Assembly: GCA_004153385.1 (NCBI GenBank)
Contig: SDAL01000001.1
Span: forward strand, 1,817,492-1,881,491
DNA length: 64,000 nucleotides
Source of the DNA: Paracoccaceae bacterium
Lineage (GTDB): Bacteria > Pseudomonadota > Alphaproteobacteria > Rhodobacterales > Rhodobacteraceae
Direction: 5' to 3'
Part shown: positions 55,096 through 63,949 of the stretch, one piece after another
Numbering within the stretch: the stretch's first letter is position 1
Layout of the letters: each line of letters begins with the position of its first letter
Notes under the pieces: generated by a model
Databases searched by the model: none
Seen by the model: only the letters and a program-made list of their open reading frames with translations
What the model was told of the DNA's origin: nothing
Made by a program: the position numbers and the translations under genes

Positions 55096-56636
55096 AGCCC
55101 ATCAGGCTTTTTTCCGGCTTTCTGACGGTCGGTTTCTGGACCCTCAGCAGCCGCATTCTGGGGTTCGCGCGCGAAATCATGATCGCCGCCTATCTTGGCG
55201 CAGGTCCCGTTTCGGACGCGTTCTATGTCGCGTTCTCGCTGCCCAACATGTTCCGGCGCTTCTTTGCGGAAGGGGCGCTGAACATGTCATTCGTTCCGAT
55301 CTTTGCCAAAAAGCTCGAAGCCGATGAAAACCCCCAACGCTTTGCGCGCGAGGCAATGGGCGGCCTTTTGCTCATATTGATCGGGCTGACGGTGATCGCA
55401 AGCGTGGCCATGCCATGGCTGGTGTTGGCGATGGCCTCTGGCTTTGCCGCAGACGAACGTCTGGCGATTGCGACGGATTTCGGGCGCATCGCGTTCCCCT
55501 ATATCATCTTCATCTCGATGGCGGCGCTGCTGTCGGGTGTGCTCAACGCCGCCGGACGGTTCGCCGCCGCCGCTGCCGCCCCTGTTGTGCTCAATATCAT
55601 ATTTGTGGCCGGCATGAGCCTTGCGGACCGCTATGGCTGGCCCGTGGGCGAGACACTGGCATGGTCGGTGCCGCTGGCCGGCATCGCACAGCTCGCTGTG
55701 GTCTGGATCGCGGCCTATTATGCTGGGTTCCGTATCCATCCCGTGTGGCCCGCACTGTCGCCCGACATGCGCCGGCTTGCGCGTGTGGCCGCACCAGCGA
55801 TGTTGGCGGGCGGTGTTGTGCAGGTCAATCTTCTGGTCGGACGGCAGGTGGCGTCGTGGTATCAGGACGGGGCGATCTCCGTGCTAAGCTATGCCGACAG
55901 GTTGTATCAGCTGCCTTTGGGCGTTGTCGGGATCGCCATTGGCATCGTGCTTTTGCCCGATCTGGCGCGCCGTCTGCGTGCAGGTGACGAGCTGGGCGGC
56001 CAGCGCAGTTTTTCGCGCGCCGCCGAATTCGCGCTTGCGATGACAGTGCCCTGTGCCGTGGCGTTGATTGCGATTTCTACCCCGATTGTCTCGGTGCTCT
56101 ACCAGCGCGGCGCGTTCGGTTCCGAGGCCACCGCCGCCACCGCGATGGCTGTGGCAATCTACGGTGCCGGCCTGCCTGCGTTCGTGCTGCAAAAAGTATT
56201 GCAACCTCTGTTCTATGCCCGCGAAAACACACGCGCGCCGTTCAACTATGCCGTTGTGGCGATGATTGTGAATGCCGTTCTGGCCGTAGGTCTGGCGCCG
56301 TTCTTCGGGTTTTATGCCGCAGCGCTCGCCACCACCTTGGCGAGTTGGGCAATGGTTGCCCAGCTTTGGTTCGGCTCGCGCCAGTTGGGGGAGGCTGCAC
56401 GGTTTGATCGCCGCTTCACCGGCAGATTGCCACGGATCATCCTCGCCGCCCTTGTTATGGGGCTGGCGGTGTGGGGCATGGCAAACTGGATGGAGCAGGC
56501 GCTTGTGACACCGCATCTGCGCTATCTCGCGCTTGCAGGGCTCGTGGGCTTCGGCATCGCGGTCTATTTCATTGCAGGCGCGGTGCTGGGCGCGTTCCGG
56601 ATATCGGATTTCAAAACGGCCCTGAAACGCGGCTAG
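55092..56636 (+). CDS. murJ: Lipid II flippase MurJ
   Basis: Encodes 514 aa with about 14 membrane helices. The N-terminus SSRILGFAREIMIAAYLGAGPVSDAFYVAFSLPNMFRRFFAEGALNMSFVPIF (about residues 18-70) is the most conserved part of the MVF/MurJ family, including the Arg residues lining the cavity. It moves lipid-linked peptidoglycan precursor across the inner membrane. Its ATG overlaps the glnD stop (ATGA), implying translational coupling; glnD-murJ adjacency is common in alphaproteobacteria. A bidirectional terminator follows. Confidence 0.96.
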   Translation: MKPIRLFSGFLTVGFWTLSSRILGFAREIMIAAYLGAGPVSDAFYVAFSLPNMFRRFFAEGALNMSFVPIFAKKLEADENPQRFAREAMGGLLLILIGLTVIASVAMPWLVLAMASGFAADERLAIATDFGRIAFPYIIFISMAALLSGVLNAAGRFAAAAAAPVVLNIIFVAGMSLADRYGWPVGETLAWSVPLAGIAQLAVVWIAAYYAGFRIHPVWPALSPDMRRLARVAAPAMLAGGVVQVNLLVGRQVASWYQDGAISVLSYADRLYQLPLGVVGIAIGIVLLPDLARRLRAGDELGGQRSFSRAAEFALAMTVPCAVALIAISTPIVSVLYQRGAFGSEATAATAMAVAIYGAGLPAFVLQKVLQPLFYARENTRAPFNYAVVAMIVNAVLAVGLAPFFGFYAAALATTLASWAMVAQLWFGSRQLGEAARFDRRFTGRLPRIILAALVMGLAVWGMANWMEQALVTPHLRYLALAGLVGFGIAVYFIAGAVLGAFRISDFKTALKRG

Positions 56637-56654
56637 GGGCGGATGAACCCAAGA

Positions 56655-56692
56655 AAACGGGGCCGTGTGACACCTGTCGCACGGCCCCGTTT
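56655..56692. terminator. Bidirectional terminator
   Basis: AACGGGGCCGTG (56656-56667) pairs with CACGGCCCCGTT (56680-56691), flanked by an A run on the left and TT on the right. It serves the convergent murJ and rhomboid-like genes. Confidence 0.82.
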
Positions 56693-56725
56693 CATATCGA
56701 AAATGTCAAATTCGGATCACCGGTT

Positions 56726-57406
56726 TCAGCGTTGTCGCATACGGCTCACAAGGCGGCGCCAGCCCCCCGGTGCCACGACAAAGCTAAGCACAAATCCGGT
56801 AATAAAGCCGGTCAGATCAGCAATCCAGTCGGTGGTGGCACCAAAAATCAGGCTGAACAGCAACTGCAGCGCCATCAGAAAGCCAATCAGCTGGAAGGCT
56901 TGCAACCGGTTGGCGCGTTCCGCCCCCAGCCTGACCCACAGCATGAAGCTGAACGCCCCGATCAGCCCGTAGGCCGCCGGATACCCGCCATAAAGCGCGG
57001 TCTGGGTAAAGGGCAGCGCAGTATAAACCAGCGCCCCCATGATGGCGGAGCCGAAAAACACCACAGCCACCGCCCATCCGCGAAACACCTCACCCACCAT
57101 CTTGCCAAGCGCCAGCACGAATACCAGCACAAAGGCCGCTTGGGTAAAACTGCCATGTACAAACGGGTAGGTAACAATCCGTGTCACCTGACGCAGAGGG
57201 AATGTGCCGTTTTCGAACATGAACCGCAAAAGGTTGGGATCGAAGGCGAAGCGCTGCAAGGCCTCCAGCCGCCACGCGACCCCGTTGGCAAACAGGCCCG
57301 CCTGCCCCAGCCCGAACATCAGCTCGCCTATAATGATAGGCGCGGCGAGAAGCCAGATGACCGGTGGCAAGGGATTAAGCGGATGTTCATTATAGCCGGG
57401 CTGCAT
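56726..57406 (-). CDS. Rhomboid-fold membrane protein lacking the catalytic residues
   Basis: Encodes 226 aa with about six membrane helices in the rhomboid layout (TYPFVHGSFTQAAFVLVFVLALG matches helix 2). The serine motif G-x-S-G-x is replaced by GGYPAAYGLIGAF, with Pro143 where the nucleophile Ser should be. In the last helix A-H-x-x-G is replaced by IADLTGFITG, with Asp198 where His should be. Both catalytic residues are thus missing. It is probably a pseudoprotease of the iRhom/derlin kind in behaviour, binding membrane proteins without cutting them (inference). ATG 57406 follows GGAGGCCTT. It is divergent from trpS. Confidence 0.85.
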   Translation of the reverse strand: MQPGYNEHPLNPLPPVIWLLAAPIIIGELMFGLGQAGLFANGVAWRLEALQRFAFDPNLLRFMFENGTFPLRQVTRIVTYPFVHGSFTQAAFVLVFVLALGKMVGEVFRGWAVAVVFFGSAIMGALVYTALPFTQTALYGGYPAAYGLIGAFSFMLWVRLGAERANRLQAFQLIGFLMALQLLFSLIFGATTDWIADLTGFITGFVLSFVVAPGGWRRLVSRMRQR

Positions 57407-57513
57407 AAGGCCTCCTTCGCGGGTTGGCACCGGGCAGTTATATTGATCCCCGGTCCAATTGGGGATAAGCGAGCTTGAACGATATTTCCAGCCTGCACGC
57501 AGGGGAGACGCAG

Positions 57514-58554
57514 ATGAGTGATACGACACAAATCCTGAACGCGAATTTTACGCCACGGATCTTCTCGGGTATTCAGCCGTCGGGCAATCTGACGCTGGGT
57601 AACTATCTGGGCGCGCTGAAACGCTTTGCCCAAAAACAGGACGAGGGGATCGAGACGATCTACTGTCTGGTGGATATGCACGCAATCACGGTCTGGCAGG
57701 ATCCCGACGCCCTGCGCCGCCAGACGCGCGAGGCCGCCGCCGCCTTCATCGCCTCGGGCGTCGATCCGGCGAAATCCATCCTGTTCAACCAAAGCCAGGT
57801 GAGCGCACATGCAGAGCTTGCGTGGCTTTTGAACTGCGTGGCACGGCTTGGCTGGATGAACCGGATGACCCAGTTCAAGGACAAGGCCGGCAAGAACGCC
57901 GAAAAGGCCAGCCTCGGGCTTTATGCCTATCCCGCACTGATGGCCGCCGACATCCTGACCTATCACACCACAATGGTGCCTGTGGGCGAGGACCAAAAAC
58001 AGCATGTGGAGCTGACACGCGATATCGCGGCCAAATTCAACCATGACTACGGCGTGGAGTTCTTTCCCGCCCCCGAACCGCTGATAGACGGACCGGCCAC
58101 CCGCGTCATGAGCCTGCGCGACGGCTCCAAGAAAATGTCGAAATCCGATCCATCAGACGCCAGCCGGATCAACCTGACCGACGACGCGGATACCATCGCA
58201 AAGAAGTTCCGCAAGGCCCGCACCGATGCAGAGCCTTTGCCCGAAACCATCGAGGGCCTGTCCGAGCGGCCCGAGGCGCGCAACCTTGTCAACATCTACG
58301 CCGCCCTGTCAGAGCAAACCTCCGCGCAGGTCGTCACGGAATTTGCAGGCAAGGGCTTTGGCGATTTCAAACCGGCACTGGCCGATCTGGCAGTGGCAAA
58401 ACTCGCACCGATTTCGGACGAGATGAAACGCCTGATGAGCGATGTGACAGAGATCGACCGGATATTGGGCAAAGGCGCGGATCGTGCCGAGGCAATCGCC
58501 CGTCCGGTTGTCGAGAAAACCTATGACATCATGGGAATGGTACGCTCGCGCTGA
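57514..58554 (+). CDS. trpS: Tryptophanyl-tRNA synthetase
   Basis: Encodes 346 aa of a class I synthetase. [19 protein letters not shown] carries the HIGH-type signature in the form [19 protein letters not shown] is the tryptophan and ATP site region, and [16 protein letters not shown] is the KMSKS loop. It charges tRNA-Trp. ATG 57514 with AGGGGAGACG upstream is chosen over the frame start at 57475. A strong terminator lies about 100 bp after the stop. Confidence 0.96.
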   Translation: MSDTTQILNANFTPRIFSGIQPSGNLTLGNYLGALKRFAQKQDEGIETIYCLVDMHAITVWQDPDALRRQTREAAAAFIASGVDPAKSILFNQSQVSAHAELAWLLNCVARLGWMNRMTQFKDKAGKNAEKASLGLYAYPALMAADILTYHTTMVPVGEDQKQHVELTRDIAAKFNHDYGVEFFPAPEPLIDGPATRVMSLRDGSKKMSKSDPSDASRINLTDDADTIAKKFRKARTDAEPLPETIEGLSERPEARNLVNIYAALSEQTSAQVVTEFAGKGFGDFKPALADLAVAKLAPISDEMKRLMSDVTEIDRILGKGADRAEAIARPVVEKTYDIMGMVRSR

Positions 58555-58653
58555 TCCGCGCGACGCCGCGCGCGTCAATCCCCCGCACTGCGGGGTCCAA
58601 AGCACGTCGCCGGCCAGATGCGCGGACGCCCGCACGCGCGGCGCGTTCGCACG

Positions 58654-58684
58654 AAAACAGGCGGGTTCGATGCCCGCCTGTTTT
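58654..58684 (+). terminator. Rho-independent terminator of trpS
   Basis: AAAACAGGCGGG (58654-58665) pairs with CCCGCCTGTTTT (58673-58684) around a 7-nt loop. It is symmetrical and may also stop the leftward MATE transcript that ends at 58731. Confidence 0.9.
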
Positions 58685-58730
58685 CGCTCCCCCTCGCTAC
58701 GGGCAGAAGTTTAGGATAAGGCACGCACGC

Positions 58731-60068
58731 TTATACGGGTCGTGACATCACGCATCCCCGCTCAGCGCGTGGATAAAGCAACGCCATCGTCACCCCCCGT
58801 GCGCAGTTCAGGATCATCAGCGATGCCCAAAGTGCGTGATTGCCCCATACCGGCAGCAGCACACTCACGCTCAAGGCATAGATCAAGGTCGACGCCAGCA
58901 TGGTATTGCGCATGGCCCGCGTCATTGTGGCCCCGATAAAAATCCCGTCCAGAACGTAACTGGCCACGCTGATCAGGGGGGCTATCACCAACCACGGCAG
59001 ATACACACGGGCCGCGTCACGCACCTCCTGCGAGGTGGTCATCAGATCGATAATCCCCCCGCCCGCGCCCCAGAACACAAGTGCCAGAAGGGCCGCGCCT
59101 GCCACACTCCATTGCGCACTCAGCACGCCTGCGCGCCGCATGTGGCGCAGTGACCGCGCGCCCACCGCCTGCCCGACCAGCGCCTCTGCCGCAAAAGCAA
59201 ACCCGTCAAGGGCGAAGGACACGATCTGCAGGAACTGCAACAAGACCTGATTGGCAGCAAGGTTCAGATCCCCCCGCCCTGCGCTTAGAAACATGAAGCT
59301 GGTAAAACACGCCTGCAGCATGACCGATCGCAGCATGATATCGGTATTGACCTGCATCAGCCGCCGCAGCGCCGCACGTTCGAACAACCGCGCCTGACGC
59401 CATAGCCCGTGCGCAAACGCCCCCCGCGACAGCCACAGCGCAAGCGACAGCCCGAACAGCTCCGAGATCAGCGTGGCGAATGCCACACCCCGCACGCCCC
59501 AGTCGAACCCCAGCACAAACAGCAGGTCCAGCCCCACATTCAGCCCGTTCATCGCCAGCTGCAACACCAGCACAGCGCGTGTACGTTCCACCGCGATCAG
59601 CCACCCCGTCAGCGCATAAAGCCCGATGGTCGCAGGCGCCCCCCAGATCCGCGTCGACAAATAGGCATGTGTCAGCGCCTCGACATCGTCGCTGGCCGGC
59701 GCCAGCCGGAAGGCCAGATGGAACAGCGGCCATTGCAGCGCGATCAGGACCAGCCCCGCAGTTGCGGCAATAAGCAGCGCGCGGATCAATCCGGCAGAAA
59801 CCTCGGCGCGGTCGCCCGCCCCTTGGGCCTGCGCCACCAGCCCCGTGGTTCCCATCCGTAAAAACCCGAACACCCAGTAAAGCGAGGACAGAACCACCGC
59901 CCCCAAGCCCACCGCACCGATGGGGGCCGCCGCCCCCATCTGACCGATCACACCGGTATCAACCATCCCCAACAGCGGCACAGTCGCATTCGACAAAACC
60001 ACCGGCACCGCAATTTTCAAAACGCGGCGATGGCTGATCTCGCGCACGCCTTCAGTGATCACGGTCAT
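58731..60068 (-). CDS. MATE-family efflux transporter (DinF-like)
   Basis: Encodes 445 aa with about 12 membrane helices. Conserved MATE segments are VPVVLSNATVPLLGMVDTGVIGQMG at the N-terminus, GFLRMGTTGLVAQAQGAGD, and FALDGFAFAAEALVGQAVGA in the second half. The pattern with an acidic residue in LLGMVDTGVIG fits the DinF subgroup. Such proteins export cationic drugs or metabolites using proton or sodium gradients. Its start overlaps the end of the thioesterase gene at 60052 by 17 bases, so it is the last gene of a three-gene leftward unit. Confidence 0.92.
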   Translation of the reverse strand: MTVITEGVREISHRRVLKIAVPVVLSNATVPLLGMVDTGVIGQMGAAAPIGAVGLGAVVLSSLYWVFGFLRMGTTGLVAQAQGAGDRAEVSAGLIRALLIAATAGLVLIALQWPLFHLAFRLAPASDDVEALTHAYLSTRIWGAPATIGLYALTGWLIAVERTRAVLVLQLAMNGLNVGLDLLFVLGFDWGVRGVAFATLISELFGLSLALWLSRGAFAHGLWRQARLFERAALRRLMQVNTDIMLRSVMLQACFTSFMFLSAGRGDLNLAANQVLLQFLQIVSFALDGFAFAAEALVGQAVGARSLRHMRRAGVLSAQWSVAGAALLALVFWGAGGGIIDLMTTSQEVRDAARVYLPWLVIAPLISVASYVLDGIFIGATMTRAMRNTMLASTLIYALSVSVLLPVWGNHALWASLMILNCARGVTMALLYPRAERGCVMSRPV

Positions 60069-60555
60069 TCTCTGGCATCAGGAAATGTCCGGTGGCCTGT
60101 GCAAATAACCGGCTGCGATTGTCTTGCCAGGCTTCCACATGAACGCTGGCATACCGCCGCCCCGAGCGGTTGACGCGGGCACGCGCATAGGCATCGCGCG
60201 GCAGACCGGGGCGTAAATAATCCATCGTGAAATCAATGGTTTTGGGCATATCTGGTAGGGTTTCTTGCGACAACGCCCCCGATTCCACCGCAGCCCAGCC
60301 CGTGGACCAGCTCAACTCCACAAGGGCCGCAATCTCCATAAAGGCCGCAGTCGCCCCACCGTGCAGTGCGGGCACCGAGGCATCTCCGATCAGGCTTTCC
60401 TTATAGGGCAGGATGGCCGTCAGCTCGTCGCCGTGACGGATAAATTCGACCCCCAGAAACCCGATATAGGGGATGGCCGCCACAAGGCGGGCAAGCCCGG
60501 CATCACGGCGCTGCTTGATGACCTGAACAGGCTCCGGATTCAAACGGGTCATCAT
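60052..60555 (-). CDS. PaaI-family (hotdog-fold) thioesterase
   Basis: Encodes 167 aa. IGFLGVEFIRHGDELTAILPYKESLIGD leads to the catalytic segment VPALHGGATAAFMEIAALVEL, where HGG and the following acidic residue are typical of PaaI-type acyl-CoA thioesterases. TIDFTMDYLRPG is the second conserved strand. It probably hydrolyses a short- or medium-chain acyl-CoA. It overlaps its paralogue at 60552 by 4 bases and the MATE gene by 17, so all three are co-transcribed. Confidence 0.9.
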   Translation of the reverse strand: MMTRLNPEPVQVIKQRRDAGLARLVAAIPYIGFLGVEFIRHGDELTAILPYKESLIGDASVPALHGGATAAFMEIAALVELSWSTGWAAVESGALSQETLPDMPKTIDFTMDYLRPGLPRDAYARARVNRSGRRYASVHVEAWQDNRSRLFAQATGHFLMPENDRDH

Positions 60556-61037
60556 GCGTCTCCTGTGCTGCGTTCGATGGTAAAGGCGCCTGTGGCCTGC
60601 GCCACGGGGCCGGAAGCCTCGTTTTCGTCATAGGTAACCGCGCGCACGAATGCCACGGTCCGGGTCACACGAAACACCTGCGCACGGGCCAAAAGCCGCT
60701 GGCCCGGGGTGGCCGGACGCATGTAATCGATCCGCAAATCCAGTGTGGCGGTACTTTTGGGCGCAGACGGATGGGCCATGACTGCCGCACCACAGCTGGT
60801 ATCCATCAGCGCCGAGACCGCACCGCCGTGAATCACACCGCTTTGCGGATCGCCAATCAACCTTGTGTCATAGGGCATCATCAACTCCGCCTGCCCCGCA
60901 TCCAAATGTTGAACCGTCATGTTCAACGCCGCACAATGTGGCAACCGCGCAATAAACGCCCGTGCCGCATCCACCGTGTCCCTTTTTACGGCCCCTTGTG
61001 CTGCGGCCCGATCGGGGGTGGTCTCGTCACTCGACAT
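60552..61037 (-). CDS. PaaI-family (hotdog-fold) thioesterase, second copy
   Basis: Encodes 161 aa. The catalytic helix region SGVIHGGAVSALMDTSCGAAVM has the HGG-x7-D pattern of PaaI thioesterases, and ATLDLRIDYMRPATPGQRL the matching strand. It is a diverged tandem paralogue of the next gene; hotdog enzymes often form heteromers, which could be the case here (inference). GGAGCAACATC precedes ATG 61037. It is divergent from the MerR gene at 61178, with 140 bp between, a natural site for shared control. Confidence 0.9.
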   Translation of the reverse strand: MSSDETTPDRAAAQGAVKRDTVDAARAFIARLPHCAALNMTVQHLDAGQAELMMPYDTRLIGDPQSGVIHGGAVSALMDTSCGAAVMAHPSAPKSTATLDLRIDYMRPATPGQRLLARAQVFRVTRTVAFVRAVTYDENEASGPVAQATGAFTIERSTGDA

Positions 61038-61177
61038 GATGTTGCTCCTTTTATGCCTCGTGGAAATAACATTTATTTGGCCGCGCAGGCATAGACCCTG
61101 CGATAAAACCTGTGCACCTTATTACTTGTCAAGCTGAGCGCACGCCATTAATCGTCCAGTCTTCGCAAAGGGTAGAC

Positions 61178-61561
61178 ATGTCGGAATTATACAGCTTCAA
61201 GGAAATGTGTGCGAAATTCGAGATCACACCGCGCACATTGCGGTATTATGAATATATCGAATTGATTGCACCAAAGAAGGAAGGGAAGACGCGTTTCTAC
61301 GGTCAGCGCGAAGTGGCACGAATGACCTTGATCCTGCGCGGCAAGCGGTTCGGGTTTTCGCTGGAAGAGCTGCGACAGTGGCTGCTGATCTATGAAACAG
61401 AGGGTACCGAAGAGCAAAACCGTGTATGGCAGGCGCTGGCAGAACGCCAGTTGCAGGTGCTGATCGACCGCCGTGACGCGCTGAATGACACGATCAAGGA
61501 TTTGCAGGCCTTGCGTGACCAGACCGCACGACCCTGTGACGAGGATCACAACGGCTCTTGA
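61178..61561 (+). CDS. MerR-family transcriptional regulator, first of a tandem pair
   Basis: Encodes 127 aa. The winged HTH (YSFKEMCAKFEITPRTLRYYE, about 5-26) is followed by the wing and LILRGKRFGFSLEELRQWL, then a coiled-coil dimerisation helix. No effector-binding domain or metal cysteines are present, as in short MerR regulators linked to fatty or branched-chain acyl-CoA catabolism. ATG 61178 with AAAGGG upstream is chosen. It is clearly paralogous to the next gene, and the two probably act on the neighbouring thioesterase and acyl-CoA dehydrogenase genes. Confidence 0.88.
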   Translation: MSELYSFKEMCAKFEITPRTLRYYEYIELIAPKKEGKTRFYGQREVARMTLILRGKRFGFSLEELRQWLLIYETEGTEEQNRVWQALAERQLQVLIDRRDALNDTIKDLQALRDQTARPCDEDHNGS

Positions 61562-61770
61562 ACTTTGACCTTCGGGAAGGCATTCAGCGCGCTGTTGTCC
61601 CAGATCAGGTTTCAAACCCCGAAATTTCTTAAACACATATTTCCCCCCGGCCCGATGTGTCGGACGGGTGTGACGTGACGTTTTGCACACGGCTGCCCGA
61701 TTTGCGAGTATAACTGGAATGGCAAGACCCCTGCCATTCCCGCCTGGAAAAAGAAACGCGAGAGGCAAGG
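61562..61770. other. Leader region of the second MerR gene
   Basis: 209 bp between the two MerR genes. It includes a possible -10 hexamer TATAAC at 61709-61714 and, immediately after it, a perfect 9-bp inverted repeat (61716-61740). No coding sequence is seen. Confidence 0.5.
61716..61740. promoter_or_regulatory. Perfect 9-bp inverted repeat, candidate operator
   Basis: GGAATGGCA (61716-61724) and TGCCATTCC (61732-61740) are exact reverse complements separated by 7 bp. The repeat starts 2 bp after a TATAAC -10-like hexamer and would cover the transcription start, 31 bp before the second MerR start codon. An operator bound by one of the MerR proteins is the favoured reading. A leader hairpin is the alternative. 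Confidence 0.55.
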
Positions 61771-62169
61771 ATGGAAGACGAAAGAATGACGATCCGGGAG
61801 ATGTGCGACGCCTTCGAGGTTACGCCGCGCACCCTTCGGTTCTACGAAAGCAAAGAACTGCTGTTCCCGATCCGGGAAGGCCAAAAACGGTTGTTCACAC
61901 GGCGTGACCGCGCCCGGCTCAAACTGATCCTGCGCGGCAAGCGTTTTGGTTTCAACCTTGAAGACATCCGCCAGCTTCTGGACCTTTACAGTATTGGCGA
62001 TGGGCAGGTCACACAGCTGACCGAAACATTGAAACTGGCCCAGAAACGGCTGGTCGAGATGCAACAACAACGCGATGATCTGTCGCGCGCGATTACAGAA
62101 CTTGGCGAACAGATCGAATTGGGCGAGCAGACGCTGTCCGAGAAGACGGGAAAAGCCTCTGCTGCCTGA
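61771..62169 (+). CDS. MerR-family transcriptional regulator, second of a tandem pair
   Basis: Encodes 132 aa. The winged HTH (TIREMCDAFEVTPRTLRFYE) and LILRGKRFGFNLEDIRQLLDLY closely resemble the first copy, followed by a long coiled-coil (QKRLVEMQQQRDDLSRAI). There is no ligand domain. ATG 61771 has GAGGCAAGG upstream; ATG 61786 is an alternative. It lies only 16 bp before the acyl-CoA dehydrogenase gene, so it is co-transcribed and likely controls that gene, possibly through acyl-CoA-responsive sites such as the inverted repeat at 61716-61740. Confidence 0.9.
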   Translation: MEDERMTIREMCDAFEVTPRTLRFYESKELLFPIREGQKRLFTRRDRARLKLILRGKRFGFNLEDIRQLLDLYSIGDGQVTQLTETLKLAQKRLVEMQQQRDDLSRAITELGEQIELGEQTLSEKTGKASAA

Positions 62170-62185
62170 ATAAGGGAGCAAGGTC

Positions 62186-63949
62186 ATGCCGCGGTATCAG
62201 GCCAATGTCAAAGACATGCAGTTCGTTTTGCATGAGATGTTACAGATCTCGACGGCGGACACGCCCGGATATCAGGATCTGGAGCCGGATTTCACCAAGG
62301 CAATCCTGGATGCGGTGGCCCGCGTGGCCACCGAAACACTCACCCCCCTCAATATTTCGGGCGACCGGCAGGGCTGCTGTCTGGATGGGGGGGCTGTCCA
62401 CACACCCGACGGGTTCAAACCCGCCTTCAAAGCGCTGCGCGCCGGCGGCTGGACATCGCTTTGTTGCGCGCGCGAGGATGGTGGGGAAGGCCTGCCCTTC
62501 TTGATGTATACGGCGGTGGGCGAGATTTTATCCGCTGCCAATATGGCGCTCAATATGTATGCAGGTCTGACCCACGGGGCCTACTCTGCGATTGCCAGAC
62601 ACGGATCACCCGACCAGCGCCGCATGTGGCTGCCCAAGCTTGCGAGCTGCGAATGGACCGGCACCATGAACCTGACAGAGCCGCAATGCGGCACCGATCT
62701 GGGGCTGATCGGCACGCGCGCGGTGCCCCAAGCCGATGGCAGCTACCGTCTTAGCGGGCAAAAGATCTTCATCTCGGCGGGCGATCACGATCTGGCTGAA
62801 AATATCGTGCATCTGGTTCTGGCGCGCACCCCTGATGCGCCGTCGGGCACCAAAGGCCTAAGCCTGTTCATCGTGCCCAAATTCCTGCCCGATGCACAGG
62901 GCAGGCCCGGCACCGCAAACGGCGTGTATACCCGTGGCATCGAAGAAAAAATGGGCATCCATGCCTCCCCCACCTGCGCGCTGGACTACGATCAGGCACA
63001 GGGGTGGCTAATGGGTCCGCTGCATGGCGGAATGGCCGCGATGTTCACCATGATGAACGAGGCGCGTCTGGGCGTGGGGCTGCAAGGCTATGCGCTGGCA
63101 GGGGCTGCATATGAGAACGCTCTTGAATATGCCCGCACCCGCAGGCAGGGCCGCGCGCCGTCCGGTCCATTCGATCCCGAGGCGGACGCCGATCCGCTGA
63201 TCGTGCATCCTGATGTACGCCGGATGCTGATGGAGCAGAAATCCTTTGTCGAGGGCGCGCGTGCGCTGGCGTTCTGGGGTGCGAGCTTGATTGACCGCGC
63301 CGAGGCAGGGGACGCGCCGTCCGATGCGCTGGCGTCTTTGCTTACCCCTGTGATCAAGGGGGTGTTGACCGATCGCGGTTTTGACAGCACCGTTCTGGCC
63401 CAGCAGGTGTTCGGCGGCTACGGCTATATAGAGGATACCGGCATGGCCCAGTTCGTGCGCGATGCACGGATCACGATGATTTACGAGGGCGCAAACGGCG
63501 TGCAGGCGCTTGATCTGGTCGGGCGCAAGCTTGGCGCACAAAAGGGTGAGGGTCTGCGGCTTCTTCTGGCGGAAATAGAGGCAGAATGCGCCCGTGCCCG
63601 CGATCTGGCCGAGCTTGTCCCTTTGGCAGATGCACTGACCCAAGGCACGGCAGAGATGATGCAGGCCACCGCCTATCTGGCGCAAACCGGTAAGGCCCAC
63701 CCCGATCAGGCCTTGGCGGGCAGCTATGATTTCATGCATCTTATGGGCCATGTGTGCCTCGGGCTTATGTGGCTGCGCATGGCTTTTGCGGTGCAACACA
63801 GCACGTGGACCGATCAGGGTTTTCTGCAAGCCAAACTCCATACGGCGCAGTATTATCTGACCCGTCACATGCCCGCCTGCGCCATGCACCGCGTGCGGAT
63901 CGAAACGGGTGGCGACAATGTCATGGCCCTGCGCGCGGATGCGTTTTGA
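62186..63949 (+). CDS. Acyl-CoA dehydrogenase, DmdC-like long form
   Basis: Encodes 587 aa, the length of the subfamily with an extra C-terminal domain that includes 3-methylmercaptopropionyl-CoA dehydrogenase (DmdC). MNLTEPQCGTDLGLIGTRA is the FAD-binding signature near residue 160, GEQ-like FGGYGYIEDTGMAQFVRDARI the second signature, and Glu434 in MIYEGANGVQALDLVGRKL the catalytic base. The C-terminal 140 residues match the extra helical domain. It oxidises an acyl-CoA to the enoyl-CoA with transfer to ETF. Whether it acts in DMSP demethylation or in fatty-acid oxidation cannot be told. AAGGGAGCAAGG precedes ATG 62186. Confidence 0.9.
   Translation: MPRYQANVKDMQFVLHEMLQISTADTPGYQDLEPDFTKAILDAVARVATETLTPLNISGDRQGCCLDGGAVHTPDGFKPAFKALRAGGWTSLCCAREDGGEGLPFLMYTAVGEILSAANMALNMYAGLTHGAYSAIARHGSPDQRRMWLPKLASCEWTGTMNLTEPQCGTDLGLIGTRAVPQADGSYRLSGQKIFISAGDHDLAENIVHLVLARTPDAPSGTKGLSLFIVPKFLPDAQGRPGTANGVYTRGIEEKMGIHASPTCALDYDQAQGWLMGPLHGGMAAMFTMMNEARLGVGLQGYALAGAAYENALEYARTRRQGRAPSGPFDPEADADPLIVHPDVRRMLMEQKSFVEGARALAFWGASLIDRAEAGDAPSDALASLLTPVIKGVLTDRGFDSTVLAQQVFGGYGYIEDTGMAQFVRDARITMIYEGANGVQALDLVGRKLGAQKGEGLRLLLAEIEAECARARDLAELVPLADALTQGTAEMMQATAYLAQTGKAHPDQALAGSYDFMHLMGHVCLGLMWLRMAFAVQHSTWTDQGFLQAKLHTAQYYLTRHMPACAMHRVRIETGGDNVMALRADAF

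Noticed and set aside
58654-58684. GGTTCGATGCC-like sequence resembling a tRNA T-loop
   Set aside because: It is the loop of the trpS terminator hairpin; no tRNA cloverleaf can be drawn around it.
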